This document shows positions 1 to 14,883 of a stretch of DNA of 64,000 nt, piece by piece; within the stretch, counting starts at the first letter, position 1, and the number at the start of each line of letters is the position of its first letter. The position numbers were made by a program, and so were the translations under genes. The notes beneath the pieces are model-generated. The model made no database searches. It was not told where the DNA came from and saw only the letters and a program-made list of their open reading frames with translations. The stretch comes from Guyanagaster necrorhizus (taxonomy: Eukaryota; Basidiomycota; Agaricomycetes; Agaricales; Physalacriaceae): positions 62,001 through 126,000 of the forward strand of contig NW_025064901.1 in the NCBI RefSeq assembly GCF_019112545.1, in the 5' to 3' direction.

Positions 1-223
1 CATCGTAGAGGATGGTCGATGCAGCAGGCAGGAACCTAGGCGAGACTGGTCATTAATCCCACCCCTTCTAACTGCAATCCCGGCAATTGCCCGATGGGGG
101 CCTTAAATTCAAACTCAGATGGCAACCTTCTCGGCAACAGAGGTACATTATATACTGAATTGTTTACACATCACGTAGGTTCGCGCCGAAAATTAGCTGC
201 TACCAATCTTCAACATTCGAGAG

Positions 224-1138
224 CTACCATGGGAATTCCCCCTTGTAACTCCAAAACAAGCCTAAAGGGTGGGACCCGTCAGATGAGGAATAATAAGCGA
301 CGGAAAGAACCCACAAGTCTTTCCCTTATCTTCGGGCCCTAGCAATGCCCAAGGAACAAGTACAGAGGCACCGTCTTCCGTCGTTTTTCCACCCGGCAAG
401 AAATTATTCAACTTGGTTGTCGTAAACCCGGGTGTGACTACGTTCACTTTGATGTCCTCTTTTTCCAACTCTTTCGCCAAAGCAATCGAGTAAGAGTTTG
501 CTGCGGCTTTGCTAGTGTCATATGCGACGTAATAGCGGGATCCCGGGGCAGCTTGGTGAGCATTAGATGCCATATCAGTTGTGTTGTTGACGACGCATGC
601 ATAGCCTTTGGGAGCTGCACGCAGAAGAGGCAAAAATGCCTGCGTTGTCTGTATCAGACCATAGAAGTTGGGTTCAAAGGCATTACGAATCGTGGTCAAT
701 GACACTGTGCTCGCTAGCTGGGACTCTGACATGTAGCTCACACCTATTGGTCCTTTTAGTAAAGGTATTATCTTTATGACAGAGCTAGACACAGTATACC
801 AGCGTTGTTGACTAGCGTATCTAGTCTTCCCTCCGCCTTTTCGATGGTCTCTTTGGCAGCCTTAACTGAAGCTTCATCCGTGATGTCGAGCTGAACAAAC
901 TTGACATCGAGGTTGTAGTCCTTTTTCAGCTTCGCCCTGTACGACAATAGATTGGCTTTATCACTCGGAGCGCATGTCTGGAAACATACTGTGCCTCCTT
1001 TCCTGCACTCTCCTTCCTCGACGCCAGATAGACGGTATGTCCTTTCTCCGCGAGCAATCTGACGATGTCGTAGCCGATTCCAGTGTTTGAACCAGTGACG
1101 AGAATAACACGCTTATATTGGTCGTTCGGTGCAGTCAT
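224..1138 (-). CDS. short-chain dehydrogenase/reductase (SDR)
   Basis: NAD(P)-dependent oxidoreductase of the classical SDR family; the substrate cannot be told from sequence. Near the N-terminus is the Rossmann nucleotide-binding motif TGSNTGIG, followed by the NNAG structural motif (rejoined across an intron near 785) and the catalytic YDTSK (YxxxK). I chose the ATG at 1138 because MTAPNDQYKRV leads directly into the first beta strand. Introns lie near 927-985, 735-790 and 265-315. Splicing the last one (donor gtgggt, acceptor cctttag) replaces a stop at 262 with a tail ending GEFPW, which is typical of fungal SDRs, so the true stop is at 224-226. Family assignment is firm; physiological role unknown. 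Confidence 0.85.
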
Positions 1139-1374
1139 GGTGATGATAAGAGTAAAAGGGGTGCTTGGAACCAAGTGAAGCACAGGCTTTTATGGCTGAC
1201 TCATGAAGATGCCGTGGAGTACGAATCGATTGTAATCCTCATTGCTGAGTGATATTGGATGACGCAGCACCGTAACATTGCGCGCAATGTACAGCACTAA
1301 ATGTCACCGTTTTCGGGCCGATCATGCCCCATACAACCCCCACAAGTCTTGTCTTGTCACAATGCGGCACTATA

Positions 1375-2379
1375 TCAAGTTCGCACTATATACAGATAAT
1401 AGTGAAATACCTCTCCAAGTTCTTCTATCTGCAGTGAGGTTCCTGGCCTTGCAAGAAACCGCCTCCTAAAATGTGGTTGCCCAAACGTGAGGTACAGAAA
1501 CAAGCCAGTGGACTTGCGTAGAACCCTGAACGAGAGATCTGGTGAGCCGCCGCTGAATACCCACGGTAAGTAGGGACTAACCTGATCACCTCGTCCATTT
1601 CTTTTGTGCAATCACTCACTACTTGTTCCGGGGGATCCTGCGTTATCCGAGTTTGGTCAGAGACAGTACAAAGTTTGAACTGTCATGCCGTACCCAAACA
1701 TCTCCTTTGGCTGTCATCATGGCATCCATAGTTCCTTTATCGATCGCAACGTCGAAGTGATCATCACCAAATTCAAGTTCACGGACGTCCATGACGCGCC
1801 CTGGATTCAAAGAGGTTCGATCAGCACAGTGCATACAGTAATTTTAACCCCTACATTTCATCCCCGGTCGGTCCACTCTGTGTCGCCTTCGCATTTGTTC
1901 AATCACAACAGAAGAATACTGTCCGAATGTCAGAATGGGCCAGAAAAAGCAGAGAAGCGCCGAGAGATTTACGTCCACATTGACAATATTTTTGTAGCCG
2001 TCATCATACATCTGAAAAGATGGATGAATCAGTATTTGCATAGAGTGAATGCACGACCAATTTACATCTTCGGAAAGTGTAGAGTTGCCGCATCCCAGCA
2101 TTAAAATTTTAGACATCTTATCCGGAATAAGTTCGCGAAGCAAGTCTGCAATGTCCGAGTATTTCTTGAACCAGTCAAAAGAGCTGTCAGTAGACTCTCT
2201 ACGACAATCAGTTTGAGAGATTAGTTGATGAAAACAGATGACTTGTAAACAAACGAACGCTTGATACCGTCGATCCCTTCAGTACGGTTTAGTAAATATG
2301 AGCGAGCGATACTCAAGCGGGTTTCTCACCAATAGTCTTTCGTTCCATATTGTTCATTCTTTTCTGGGAGATTGTCCAT
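1375..2379 (-). CDS. class I SAM-dependent methyltransferase, EEF1AKMT4/METTL13-like
   Basis: Predicted S-adenosylmethionine-dependent methyltransferase of the group that includes EEF1A lysine methyltransferases. SAM-binding motif I reads ILMLGCGNSTLSE, followed by an acidic strand (NIVNVD) and the hallmark FDVAIDKGTMDAMM. The C-terminus has LYLTFGQPHFRRRFL and ends in HYYLYIVRT. The first exon is short: ATG at 2379 gives MDNLPEKNEQYGTKDYW before a gtgag donor near 2332, which matches the family's usual N-terminus (YGxxxYWDxRY). About five introns are needed, including one at roughly 1540-1592 whose removal restores the reading from DEVIR into VLRKS. The target protein (eEF1A?) is inferred from family only. 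Confidence 0.82.
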
Positions 2380-2605
2380 GTATGTACCGTAAATGTAATG
2401 ATGGTCAAGAGTGAAGAATTTTGATCGAGCTCCGATCAAGATCAGGCGCTCGGCTCCAGAACTGAGGTCAAAGCAATACTCCTAATATTGCATTATATGT
2501 GAATAGATATTAAATAGTGGAATAGTGGGTACGATGACATACATAATCTAAGTAAATCCAGGGCTGGTAAACTCCATCTGAGTTTGCATTGGATGAGGAA
2601 TACTA

Positions 2606-4678
2606 TTATTCATCGGATATGCCGTCATCCCACCCTCTGCATCTCTCAACTGCGCGTTGCCACAAACCCCAACGCCTTTCACGTTCTGCATTGTCCATTT
2701 CGGGCCTGAATTCTCGTGTTCCTGTTCTGTTTACTTCCGACAATGTCTCCGGCTTCCGTATGTCCCAGCCAAATAGGTTGATAGCCGATCCAGCAAGTAG
2801 CGCAGAGCCCAATGCCGTAGATCTGAATGTTCGAAGCACCGTCGTCAGAATAATCATTCAAAAAAGGAGAGATGATCGCACTCTCGCATCGTCGGGCGAA
2901 TGACACTGAATCCTCCTAAGTCTGACAAGATGCTCATCGCCAGATCACCGTTCGTCATTCCACCGTCCACTTTCAGATGTTGAAGGTCCGTCTCAGAATC
3001 CAGTTTCATACTTTCTATCACGGCACGAGTCTGGAAAGCATTTGCTTCAAGTGTAGCTCTGGCTATATGTGATGGGTTTGTATACTGCGACACACCTAAA
3101 TGACAACCACATAAGTGGAAAGCAATCTGAAATAGATAAACACCAATACCAATAAGTAGGCCAGCCGCGGCAGGATCCCAATACGGAGCGAGTAACCCGG
3201 AGAACGCAGTTACAAAGTACACTCCCCCGGTCGTAGGTTCTTTGGCTGCCAGCGCATTCACATCCGCGGCAGATTTGATAAGTTGCATGGAATCTCGTAA
3301 CCATTTAATCGCGCTTCCAGCAGTGGATACTTCGTTACAATTAAGTGGCGAGTTGCGGCTGATGAATATAAAATACTCACTGCTTCCTTCTAACGCATAA
3401 ACCGGTGGTACGTTGGGTCCTGCCTGATAGGCGACCTAGAATGACATGCAAACATGATTTGACGGAGAGGGAAGGTCTGATCTTACCGTGCTCAGTAAGC
3501 CATGGGTGCTCTTCACGATTTCATTTCCAGTACAAAACAGCAGAAAAGCACCCGTTCCATATGTGCATTTAGCCTCACCTTCCCTTAAACATAGATTCCC
3601 AACTAACGCTCCCTGTTGGTCACCAACAAGACCACCGATGGGGACACCCTTCAAAGGTCCACTGGCAATGTGACCGTAGACTTCAGATGTCGACACGATT
3701 TTAGGCAGAATGGATGGCCGTAAACCAAAGAAATCCACCAGGAACGGCTCCCATTTGAGGGCGGTAATGTTCATTAGCAGTGTACGGGATGCATTACTGA
3801 CTTCGCATATATGCCGGGCCTTCTGGGTATCTCCTACAAGGTTCTACCGAAGCGCGTTTAACAGTATCACGCAATGGATGTGAGCAGGCTCACATAAAAA
3901 AGCCATGATTCGACCGTTCCGAAAAGCAGCTGGTCGGATTCGTGAGCCTCAGAGACTTCGGGTATATGATCTATCATCCACCTCAGCTTAATGGCTGAAA
4001 AGTACGTCGAGAGAGGAAGACCGGTCCTATAGATCTTGATGAGGACAGACCACTGAGAAAAACGCGAAACGCACGTCTGACGCAGGGTCTCGACGCCTTC
4101 CTCTCCCTTCTTCCATACGCCCGGCTCGACTTGAAGGCCGACAGTTTCCATTTTGTGTTGAAAGTGAGTGACGACGTTCTTTGTTCGGGAATCATCCCAG
4201 ACGATTGCGTTACATAGCGGATTTCCGGTCGTTCTGTGCCAGGCGACAGTAGTTTCGCGTTGGTTGGTTATACCTGTATAGTGCGTTGCCTGTCAGTAAA
4301 CAGCAGCCGCAAAGGATGATTAGCATGCACCAATGACCTTGACGCTCTCTTTGGCCCACCCATTAGCCTCTAATGTTTTGATCGCCTCCTCTATGCACCT
4401 GTTCGAATACTCGCGTATTTCCGATGGATCGTGGTCGTGCCACCTGTGATAACTCGCTATCAGCCGAAGAAACAGAGAAGCGCCTATTACAAATGCGCAC
4501 CCAGGGTGCAGGTAGTACTGAGGGAATTCGAGCTGGTGCTGCGCGACGACATTGGCATTCTGATCGAAGATGAGAAAACGAACGGAACTGGAAAATCAGA
4601 AATAAATCATTTGCGACAAAATGAAGAGGAAAAGGTGTACGTGGTACCGCAGTCCAAGGACCCCACAAACTTGCCCAT
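2606..4678 (-). CDS. GUT1: glycerol kinase
   Basis: Phosphorylates glycerol to glycerol-3-phosphate with ATP, the entry step of cytosolic glycerol use. FGGY-family features are visible in order: the phosphate-binding start [13 protein letters not shown], then (after a ~60 bp intron) [44 protein letters not shown], and the C-terminal lobe with [35 protein letters not shown] and [15 protein letters not shown]. The last exon reads [20 protein letters not shown]. The start at 4678 is set by the conserved N-terminus; upstream in-frame codons extend into the 3' flank of the next gene. At least eight short introns are required. It lies 227 bp downstream of the methyltransferase start on the same strand. 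Confidence 0.9.
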
Positions 4679-4865
4679 TTTGAGGGTCCTCACCATGGAG
4701 GAGAACATACGCATCATGACGGACATAGCCAAGGGCCCACTACCTGTTATTGGCAGAACCGGTACTGGTGCCGATCTCCCGTGTTCCCCCATCCTTCGGA
4801 TTGCAGCTTCATTGCGTCACATAAAACAGTCTATATGTAGGTCCAAGCAAAAACAGTTCACTACG

Positions 4866-7161
<2,296 letters not shown>

Positions 7162-7506
7162 GGAATAGATATCTGAGATAAAAATCGATGCCGCAGTTAC
7201 CTGGGGACTAGAAGAACATAAGTCAAAGGAAAGGACGCTCTGCGGTGTGACAGTACGAAAAGAGGTTGCAAAATACTATCATTGGAGCGAGACAGACTAC
7301 TGCGGTCACACTTACATCACGCACACGGTACAGCCTAAGGCTGCCGACGGAAAGGTGTTAGCCTGTGATTCTAATAGACGTCAATAACCCTCCTCTTCCC
7401 GCCTTGACGGCCTCCTGGTCTTGATAATCCGGTCAAGCAGCGCGGTAAGCCCGTCCCTTTACACGAAGCGAAGTATTGTTACATCTCAATTTTTACCTTC
7501 AGCAAG
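7162..7506. promoter_or_regulatory. divergent promoter region, GH47 copy 1 / PRP40
   Basis: This 345-bp spacer separates the start codons of two divergently transcribed genes and must hold both promoters and 5' leaders. It has pyrimidine-rich stretches but no clear TATA box or other recognisable element, and no ORF of interest. Confidence 0.4.
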
Positions 7507-10451
7507 ATGAACATCTGGGTATGGCCTACCTCGACTCGTTCTCAGCCGGGCTCTAACATCCTTTGTAGACAGAACATCGCAATCCCGAAGGAAGGACGTA
7601 TTGGTTCAACACTGGATCGAGGGAAAGTGTCTGGGAAAAGCCAGATGGTGCGTATGCTGCAGTCTCCTACTTTCTTTCTGGTGCTCACATTTGTCTCAGA
7701 GCTAAAAACTCCATTTGAGGTGTGCGCATTCCTTTCTGTCGACTCGGTTGCAGCCTAATGTTCCTGTGTAGCGCGCTCTTAATCAAACCAAATGGAAAGA
7801 ATACTTTTCCGGAGGGCGGAAGTATTACTACAATGTTTGTCCTACAATCGTGTGTTATGACACGACGGCCACTAACGATCATCTAGACTGAAACGAAAGA
7901 GTCCAAATGGGATATGCCGGATGAGCTCTTGCTCGTGTTGGAAAAAGTAGAGAAAGAGGGCCAGACTGCTGCTGTGGTACCGGCTGCGTGCGTTCACGCC
8001 GTTTACTTTCACGCCCCAGTTGTTAACTTCTTTCAGACAACCTGCTTTGACTGCGCCTCCGGCGTCGGATTCTAATGGCAGTCAAACACAACCGAATGGA
8101 AATGAACTTGCCGTGGGCGCGCATACGGGAGGGCTTCCCCTGGCTTCAAGCAGCATCTTACCAGCTCGACCGAACCTTCCAGACGATCCTGTCATACCAC
8201 ACAATGGCTTTGCTACCATGGAGGAGGGAGAAAAGGCATTCACACACTTGTTAAGGAAAGCTGGCGTTGATGCCAACTGGACATGGGATCAAACAATGCG
8301 AGCTATCATTACCGATCCTCTGTATAAAGCGCTGAACTCCCTTGCGGAGAAAAAGAGTGTCTTCGAAAAAGTATGTCCATTTATCAACTCCATCCATTTT
8401 TTCTTAACCGTTATTCTGTAGTATACCACCTCTTTGAAAGTTAAAGAAAAGGAGGAGCGAGAAGCTCGACTGGCGAAATTAAGGCCGGCTATTCGAAACA
8501 TGTTGAAGGGCAACCCGAGTGTGTTCCATTACACGACTTTTGCAACCGCAGATAAGCTTTTCTCTCAACATCCCATCTGGCAACAGGCAAGAATTGAGGC
8601 CGAAAGGAAGCTCATCTTTGAGGAATATGTCCAAGATCTCAAGCAACGTGATGCGGTATGTGGCCCACTTTTCCATTGATATTCAGCTAAATTCATCACA
8701 TTACCATTTCTAGCAAGACCGATCCGCCGCTCGTACCCGAGCCACAGCCAAGGTGGTGTCGCTTTTCAAGCAACTTGATGTGGATGTTCTTACCCGGTGG
8801 AGAACGGCTCACAACCTCATTCTCGATTCAGATGAATGGAAATCAGACCATGAACTCCAGAGACTTCCCTCTTTGGATATCCTGCTTGCATTTGAAGATT
8901 ACAGTCGGGTGCGAGAAAGAGAGTACGAGGAGCAGATGCGTCGGGCGCAGGTCGAAAAGACGAGGAAAGAAAGAAAGGCTCGAGAAGCTTTCAAAGTACG
9001 TTTAGTGGTTGATGAAACAATTGATGTTACTCATTTGTACGTCACCACACAGGCTTTACTACGAGAGCTGGTGAAAGACGGCAAGATCAAGGCGCGTTCT
9101 AAGTGGAAGCATGTGTATCCTTTGTTCAGTAAGGATGAAAGATATCTCAACATGCTAGGAAATCCGGGTTCCAACCAACTGGAGCTTTTCTGGGATGTGG
9201 TGGATGATCTTGACCAGAAATTGGATGCCAAGATTAATATTGTCACTGAGGCGCTCAAGGGGTACAGGCCGGAAAAAGTTGAAGGAGACACCGAATCGCT
9301 GGACTTCGCCGTTGGGCCAGAGACTACGGAGGAGCAATATCGGAAAGTTCTCAAGCCTGTCAGTACTGCAAACGTCGAGACGCTGACAACGGAAGATATT
9401 CATGACATCTATGCTGCTGTAAGCGTATGTTACTTCTTTTTCTGGTATTATACTCATTGGATTGCAGTTACATGATGCTGCGATCCAAAAGCAGGCTGAG
9501 GAGAAACGAAAAGCGGAGAAGCGGCAACGACACCTGCAGGACGATCTACGATATGCATTAAAGAAACTTCCTGAGTCATTGGACATCTCTTTATCTTATG
9601 AAGCTGTAGGCACATAAGTCACCTATCATCAGTGGTAGTAACAATGCTTTCTAGGTCGTACCTTTCATCGAACACCTACCTGAATACAAGGCCTTAGAGG
9701 ATGAAGAATCCCGTCGATCGGCTTTTGCGAAATTTGTAAAACGACAGAAGGTCAGTATTGTACAGTGTATTACTTAGTTGCTACAATCGCATTACTCATT
9801 TTGGTGCTAGGAACGCCTGCGCGAGGCAGCTGGTTCCGAGGATGGAGGGTCGACAACCAGCAGGAAGCGAAAAGAGCCTGCGCGTGATGGCGACCGTGAA
9901 CATGACCGGGACCGGGACCGGGACCGTGAGCGCGATCGAGAACCGTCTTTTAGGGAGCGAGACCGTGATAGGGAACGGGGCAAAGATTACGACAGAGATA
10001 ATCGCAGACATCATTACCGTCATGATGACTATGACAGTCGACGATCTTCCCGCGAATATCCAAGAGTTGATAGGGATGAGAAAGACAGAGAACGTGACGG
10101 ATACCGGTCGCGACACCATAGGGATGATAAGGACGATCGCAGACGGGATAGAGATAGGGATCGCGATCGGGAGAGAAACTCGCGGTCAGAGTATGGTCCC
10201 AACTATAACGACATACCGCCGCGGAAAGAAGAGCGAGATGAAGGTCCCCCAAGAGAGGAGTCGCGAGAAAAACGAGATGCTCCTGATGATAGACTTCCGG
10301 ATGATCGCGCAGAAAAGGTTTGTATCTCTATATTTGTTACTGCAAATGGCTTCTGACGGAACCACAGAGACCACGTTATAACCGGGGAGAAGGTGTAGGG
10401 AATAAGAAAACTGACATTCGTGCAGAGACCCCTGAGGAAGGAGAAATATGA
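7507..10451 (+). CDS. PRP40: pre-mRNA-processing factor PRP40 (WW and FF domains)
   Basis: U1 snRNP-associated splicing factor that bridges the 5' splice site and branch-point proteins. Two N-terminal WW domains are assembled from very small exons: ATG AAC ATC TGG (7507-7518) is spliced to an exon reading TEHRNPEGRTYWFNTGS...W, then a 20-nt exon (7700-7719), then ALNQTKWKEYFSGGRKYYYN joined to TETKESKWDMP. FF domains follow (AFTHLLRKAGV, RNMLKGNPSVF, FKALLRELVKDGKIK, LKKLPESLDISL) with long charged coiled-coil stretches. The C-terminus is a run of about 150 residues rich in RD/RE dipeptides, an RS-like tail, ending TPEEGEI. About ten introns. Identification is strong from domain order and the Prp40-type FF sequences. 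Confidence 0.9.
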
Positions 10452-10647
10452 GGTCGCCATTCAGCTGTCCTCGGATAACTAGGACTGATTGCATCGTCGT
10501 CATAATAGAAAGTGAGTAAAAAGGCAGAAGTTATGTATTAGCAAGAGAGCAAAGGTCGCATATACGGTACGTATAACAATGTTAACGAGCATCGTGAAGT
10601 GTTGAAAAACTAAACGGACTAACTTATGATCCTGCCCGATTCATAAT

Positions 10648-13077
10648 CTAAGCTCGCTCAACATTATGGTTACCCTTTGCTTTCTCTCTGGGCTCTTCTT
10701 CATTGTCTATAACGCGCCCGTCAATGCCAACGTTTTGTACAGCATTCTGGTGATCACCCAGATAGAAATTCCTCATGAAAACTAGGATGATGAGAGGAAG
10801 GAAGGCTACAAAAAATTAACGGGATTCGGGATTCGATTTAGAAAGATGTACTTACAAATAATCAATGCGGGAAGGTAGAGAAGATAGACTGTATCGTTAT
10901 AAGCTGTGAGTGAGGTTAGTATATTGAATGTGTCGAAATGAGTAAGTTTCTACCATAGATGACGTTGGTCCTATCTGTGTCGTCCAAAGTTCGTGCCGTC
11001 TTGATGGACCCAAAGATCTCGTTAATCTCAGCCTGAGTCTTATAGGGCAAATGCTTTCGGAGATAGTAGGGCATTTTACCACTGGCAAAGAATTAGAGCG
11101 AGGTTTTATTGATGGAATCTGACACCAGAACGACTCACGTCCAGACTGCGGCAGCGATTGCATTTCCTACGCTCCCGCCGAGGGAAGTCCAAAGGGATAT
11201 GAGAGAAATGACTTGAGCCAAATCAGCATGAGGAACTGATGCTTGAGATGCGACACGAGAACCGACAACACTGAATGCGCCACCGATGGCAATCAGTAAT
11301 TGGGTCCAAACGAGGGCAACATCTCTGACGAGAAGGGTTGGAAGTTAGCAATCAATGACAAGCTCAGTACATTTAAACATTTACGTAGCATTGTCACCTC
11401 TGGCATAGAAGGTTAAACCCATACCGCTGCAAAAAGTGTTATGCTAGTTCCATCTACGATCGATGTCAATCTCTTACATGATTCGAATACACAGTCCGCT
11501 AAACTGCAGCGCCTACATGCCATGAATTAGCAAGAAATTGGAAGCGTAACTGCCCGAATTAGATACCCACTTTGTAACGGTGAGTGTAGCGCTGGATCAA
11601 TCCTCCCATGATACCGAAGACACAAAGACCAACAGTAAGGGTCTTGTTAAAGTAAGTCCATTCACGAGTGGTCCTAAATTTGAGTCTGTAAGCTGCTCCA
11701 TCGACCATAGATGCCTGTACGTACCAGTCCTTAACCACCCAAGTCCAACTTGAATAGTACAGCGATCGCATATTTCCGGAGAGCATATAGAGTACGTCAA
11801 TGCAGACGGCACCGAGAAAGGTTCTATTAAGAACACGAGGGGGCATAAGCGGGTATCGTGCCCACCACTTTTCGTATGCCGCAAAGACGAAAATCAAGAC
11901 ACCTCCGACAGTGACCATGGCAATCATGCTGGCTACTCAGAGCATTGCAGCACCGAATATTTGAAAAAAGGTAGCACACGTACGATTTTTCCAGCCTCCT
12001 TTAGCATCTGAGTAGAGAGTGAAAGGCAAGAAAATCAGCGCCCAGGCTGTTCCAAGCAACATAAGGCCGAAAACATCCACATGAATACAGAAATCGCGAG
12101 CGACGGTGTACCAGGTGACCTTCTCATTCGAGCCAGCATTACGACGCTCCCATGTACTGGAAGCAATAGACACCATATTATCGCGTTTAGACTTGTACTC
12201 TGCCCAGAACAAAACGACCAAACCAGGTGCCATCACGACCGGGAGCATTATCTAATATATTGTCAAGCAGAGACGAGGGATGATCACCGCAGTCGCGCTC
12301 ACAATGAAAATACCATAACCCCATCGCCACTTGTCCGGGATGAAGCCATTAGTGATTTCGGCTGAAATAAAGGCATTGATGATGTACGGAGACGACGGAA
12401 GAGCTGTCGCGAAACCTCTCCATTTGAGCGGAGAGAGATCAGCTACGATGATGTCGGTGACCTAAACAAATTGATTGTGAGCAGGGACATTGAATAAGAG
12501 GACCGTTGACTTACGAGGTCTAACCCGGTGGTCCCAACTGTGTATAACACTTCTCCGGCGCAAACTGCGCCTACCGTTGAGGAAGAAGCGATGACGATGT
12601 AACCGATTATGTACTGACAGAAATTGGGTTAAACGAGTATTTGAAGAAAAGTAGAAAACCACATACAAAGAAGAGAGAAAATACATAAGCTCTTGGTCTC
12701 GACGTTATATCCGCAAGCTTGGCAATAAACGGTTTTCCAACAGCAGCGATGATCTCGGCAGCTACCTCGATAGTTCCGATAGACGAGTGAGACTCGAAGG
12801 CAGAGGTGGCAAAGGGCAAGAAACTGCTAGTGGTGTTGGAGTCGAGGGAATAAACGTAAGCAATGAGGGCGATGCTCAAATAGAGGACCCATAGAGGCGC
12901 GCCATTGCCGCCGAACACCTTGTAAAGGGCTTCAATGCGCGCAACACCGGCAACCTCGTCCTCACCATTGGGAGCGGGACTGGGGCTAGGCTGAGAATCA
13001 GGATCGCCTGCCTTCTCAACAGAGCTCGCTGTCTCAGAGTGAGACTTGGTTTCTTCGATAGCCGTAGCTTGCTCCAT
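10648..13077 (-). CDS. siderophore-iron transporter, major facilitator superfamily
   Basis: Predicted plasma- or endosomal-membrane proton symporter importing ferric siderophores (SIT/ARN family). A polar ~60-residue N-terminal tail starting MEQATAIEETKSH is followed by about 14 hydrophobic segments. Recognisable family stretches are YVYSLDSNTTSSFLPFATSAF, KPFIAKLADITSRPRAYV, VGTTGLDLVTDIIVADL and WRWGYGIF. The late half includes PLMPPRVLNRTFLGAVCIDVL and the loop RYTHRYK. The end NHNVERA gives the stop at 10648. Roughly ten introns. Start 13077 is the first ATG followed by a continuous acidic leader; upstream in-frame codons are unlikely coding. The upstream region has two copies of an iron-regulator-type GATA motif (13470-13500), which fits iron-repressed expression. 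Confidence 0.88.
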
Positions 13078-14883
13078 AGTAGAGGGTAACCGCTCGTAAA
13101 AAAGAAGGACGAAACAAGTACCTCGGAAATCCCATCTTATATAGAAAAAGGAAAACCCCTGGGCGTCTGAGTGGATCCACGCGCGGACGGAGTTGAATTC
13201 GAATAATGTGCCTTGTGGTGAGGACAGACTAGTGTTTCTTGAATAATGATTCCCCCAGTGGCTCAATTGATGGCGCACGCCGCTTTCCCCCGCTCAAAGT
13301 CTTGGATTGGAGTTGTAAGAGTGTTTGTATATATACCAACTGAAGGTGGAAGATACCTATGACAGGAACCTGGCTTGTAGAAGCCTACGAAGCGGGCAGG
13401 TGCCAAGCAGATGCAAGCCAAATGTACTTGTTAATTTTTAGATCCGATCAAGAAGGGTTGCCATATGTTATCTGATAAGCTGAACGCAGTTATCTGATAA
13501 TCGTAGGTGAAGAGCCCAGACCTGATTTTCGGGTAGTCCCTGGTTCTCGAGTTATTGCAAGTCGTCTGGCTGAGTCCCTCATGTGCAACAGTGGATTATC
13601 GGAGCTGTCCAGATGTTCAGTACTAGGTGCCTCCTCAGAAGATGAAAACTTCCTTGCTCGTAGCGACTAGATTTTCAATCTAATCTGATTGATTGTTCTA
13701 GAAATCTAATCTGTAGTTACTTACTCCGGTTCACAGGCAAATTTGACGACCGACATTAACAATGCACGGGTTCTACATATATGCCACAGGCTGAATCCCT
13801 GAGTCGTGTCCTGCACCTTCTGCAGATATGAAAGACGCGTTATATTGACGAATCATTGGCTGTTAATAAAGCAAAATCAAGGAAACCTGTGGAAGATTTT
13901 GATTTAGCTTCACATTTATCGTTCAAACATACGGGCTGCGCCGGAAAGTCCCTTGCTTAATGATCATTTCCGGGCAGGAGTTTCTTCGCGGTGTTGTTGT
14001 GACCAGTGTGGGAGGAATTAAAGCGCTGACTGCCATAGGAATTTACCGCCATCGGTGCCGACTGTGCCTTGAAATAAAGCACTACTATGTAGCACGTCTG
14101 TTTCACCACTTGTGCATCTGAGATCATTCAACATTGATGAGCTGAGTGATTTAACGCCACTCATAGCTCATAAGACGTACATAGGCGACCTGTCATAGTC
14201 TGACATGCGATGAAGTCGAACGTCATGACATACTAGGCGGAGAAGGTGACGCAGATAGGTTGAACAATAGTTACTTGACCAGAATCAGCAATGCAGCTAT
14301 GATGACTTTAAGTCCTTTCCCTGATAAATCAAGCAGAGTTAGCCGTAATATGGGCTCTGGTGAGTTTCGACGCGTACCGGATCTACTCGGGAAGCCAGAT
14401 TAAAGAACAGCATTTACACGACCTTAGACTGTTCGCGTCGCGCATAAAACTGGTCCCGTTCGAAGAGAACGGAATCTGCCGACTACTGCTGCCTTGTTCC
14501 ACTCATTTCCGCAGCTACACGCGACTGGCGTTTATGTAACGGGTCCCGCCGCGGGCGCGCGCCGTCAGTCTCGCCTCTGCTACGTCGATGACCCTAGGCC
14601 GGCGCGCATTGATCACTTTCTAAGACGACCTTATACCATGAACTTGAACCCTTTCAGCAAGGAACAATACAGGCCTACTTCCGTACCAGAAAAAGATCAT
14701 TCGTTTTGGTTTGATCTAGACGGCACCTATTCAGGTCCAGGTGACCATGGAGATTCGACACGGGTCAGCAGGGCCAGGAAAGGTCCGCTTGCCCCAACAA
14801 ACGCGAAGTCTTCCTGTACGTTCACTGCGTACAAACTCAAAGAATCAGATAATGGAAAGATAATGACAAGATAGGACCCGGTA
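13078..14883. other. intergenic region with regulatory motifs
   Basis: A 1.8-kb stretch without a convincing gene. It holds the paired GATA motifs near 13.47-13.50 kb and an AT-rich, repeat-like patch around 13.68-13.71 kb (ctaatctgatt / ctaatctg). An open frame at 14494-14874 has atypical composition and no recognisable family. It lies downstream of the L21 stop and upstream of the siderophore transporter, so it probably contains that transporter's promoter. Confidence 0.4.
13468..13500. promoter_or_regulatory. paired ATCTGATAA GATA-type sites (putative iron regulator binding)
   Basis: ATCTGATAA occurs at 13470-13478 and again at 13492-13500, 22 bp apart (about two helical turns). Both copies sit in the near-palindrome TTATCTGATAA. 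Iron-responsive fungal GATA factors (Fep1, SreA, Urbs1) bind ATCWGATAA-like sequences. The pair lies about 0.4 kb upstream of the siderophore transporter start. The motif is seen directly; the regulatory role is inferred. Confidence 0.6.

Noticed and set aside
262..264. Stop of the SDR long frame taken as the true end
   Set aside because: Removing a GT...AG intron just before it gives the family-typical GEFPW end at 224.
14494..14874. Open frame of 126 codons between the siderophore transporter and bL21m
   Set aside because: No family resemblance, no splicing pattern and atypical composition; may be random in GC-rich DNA.
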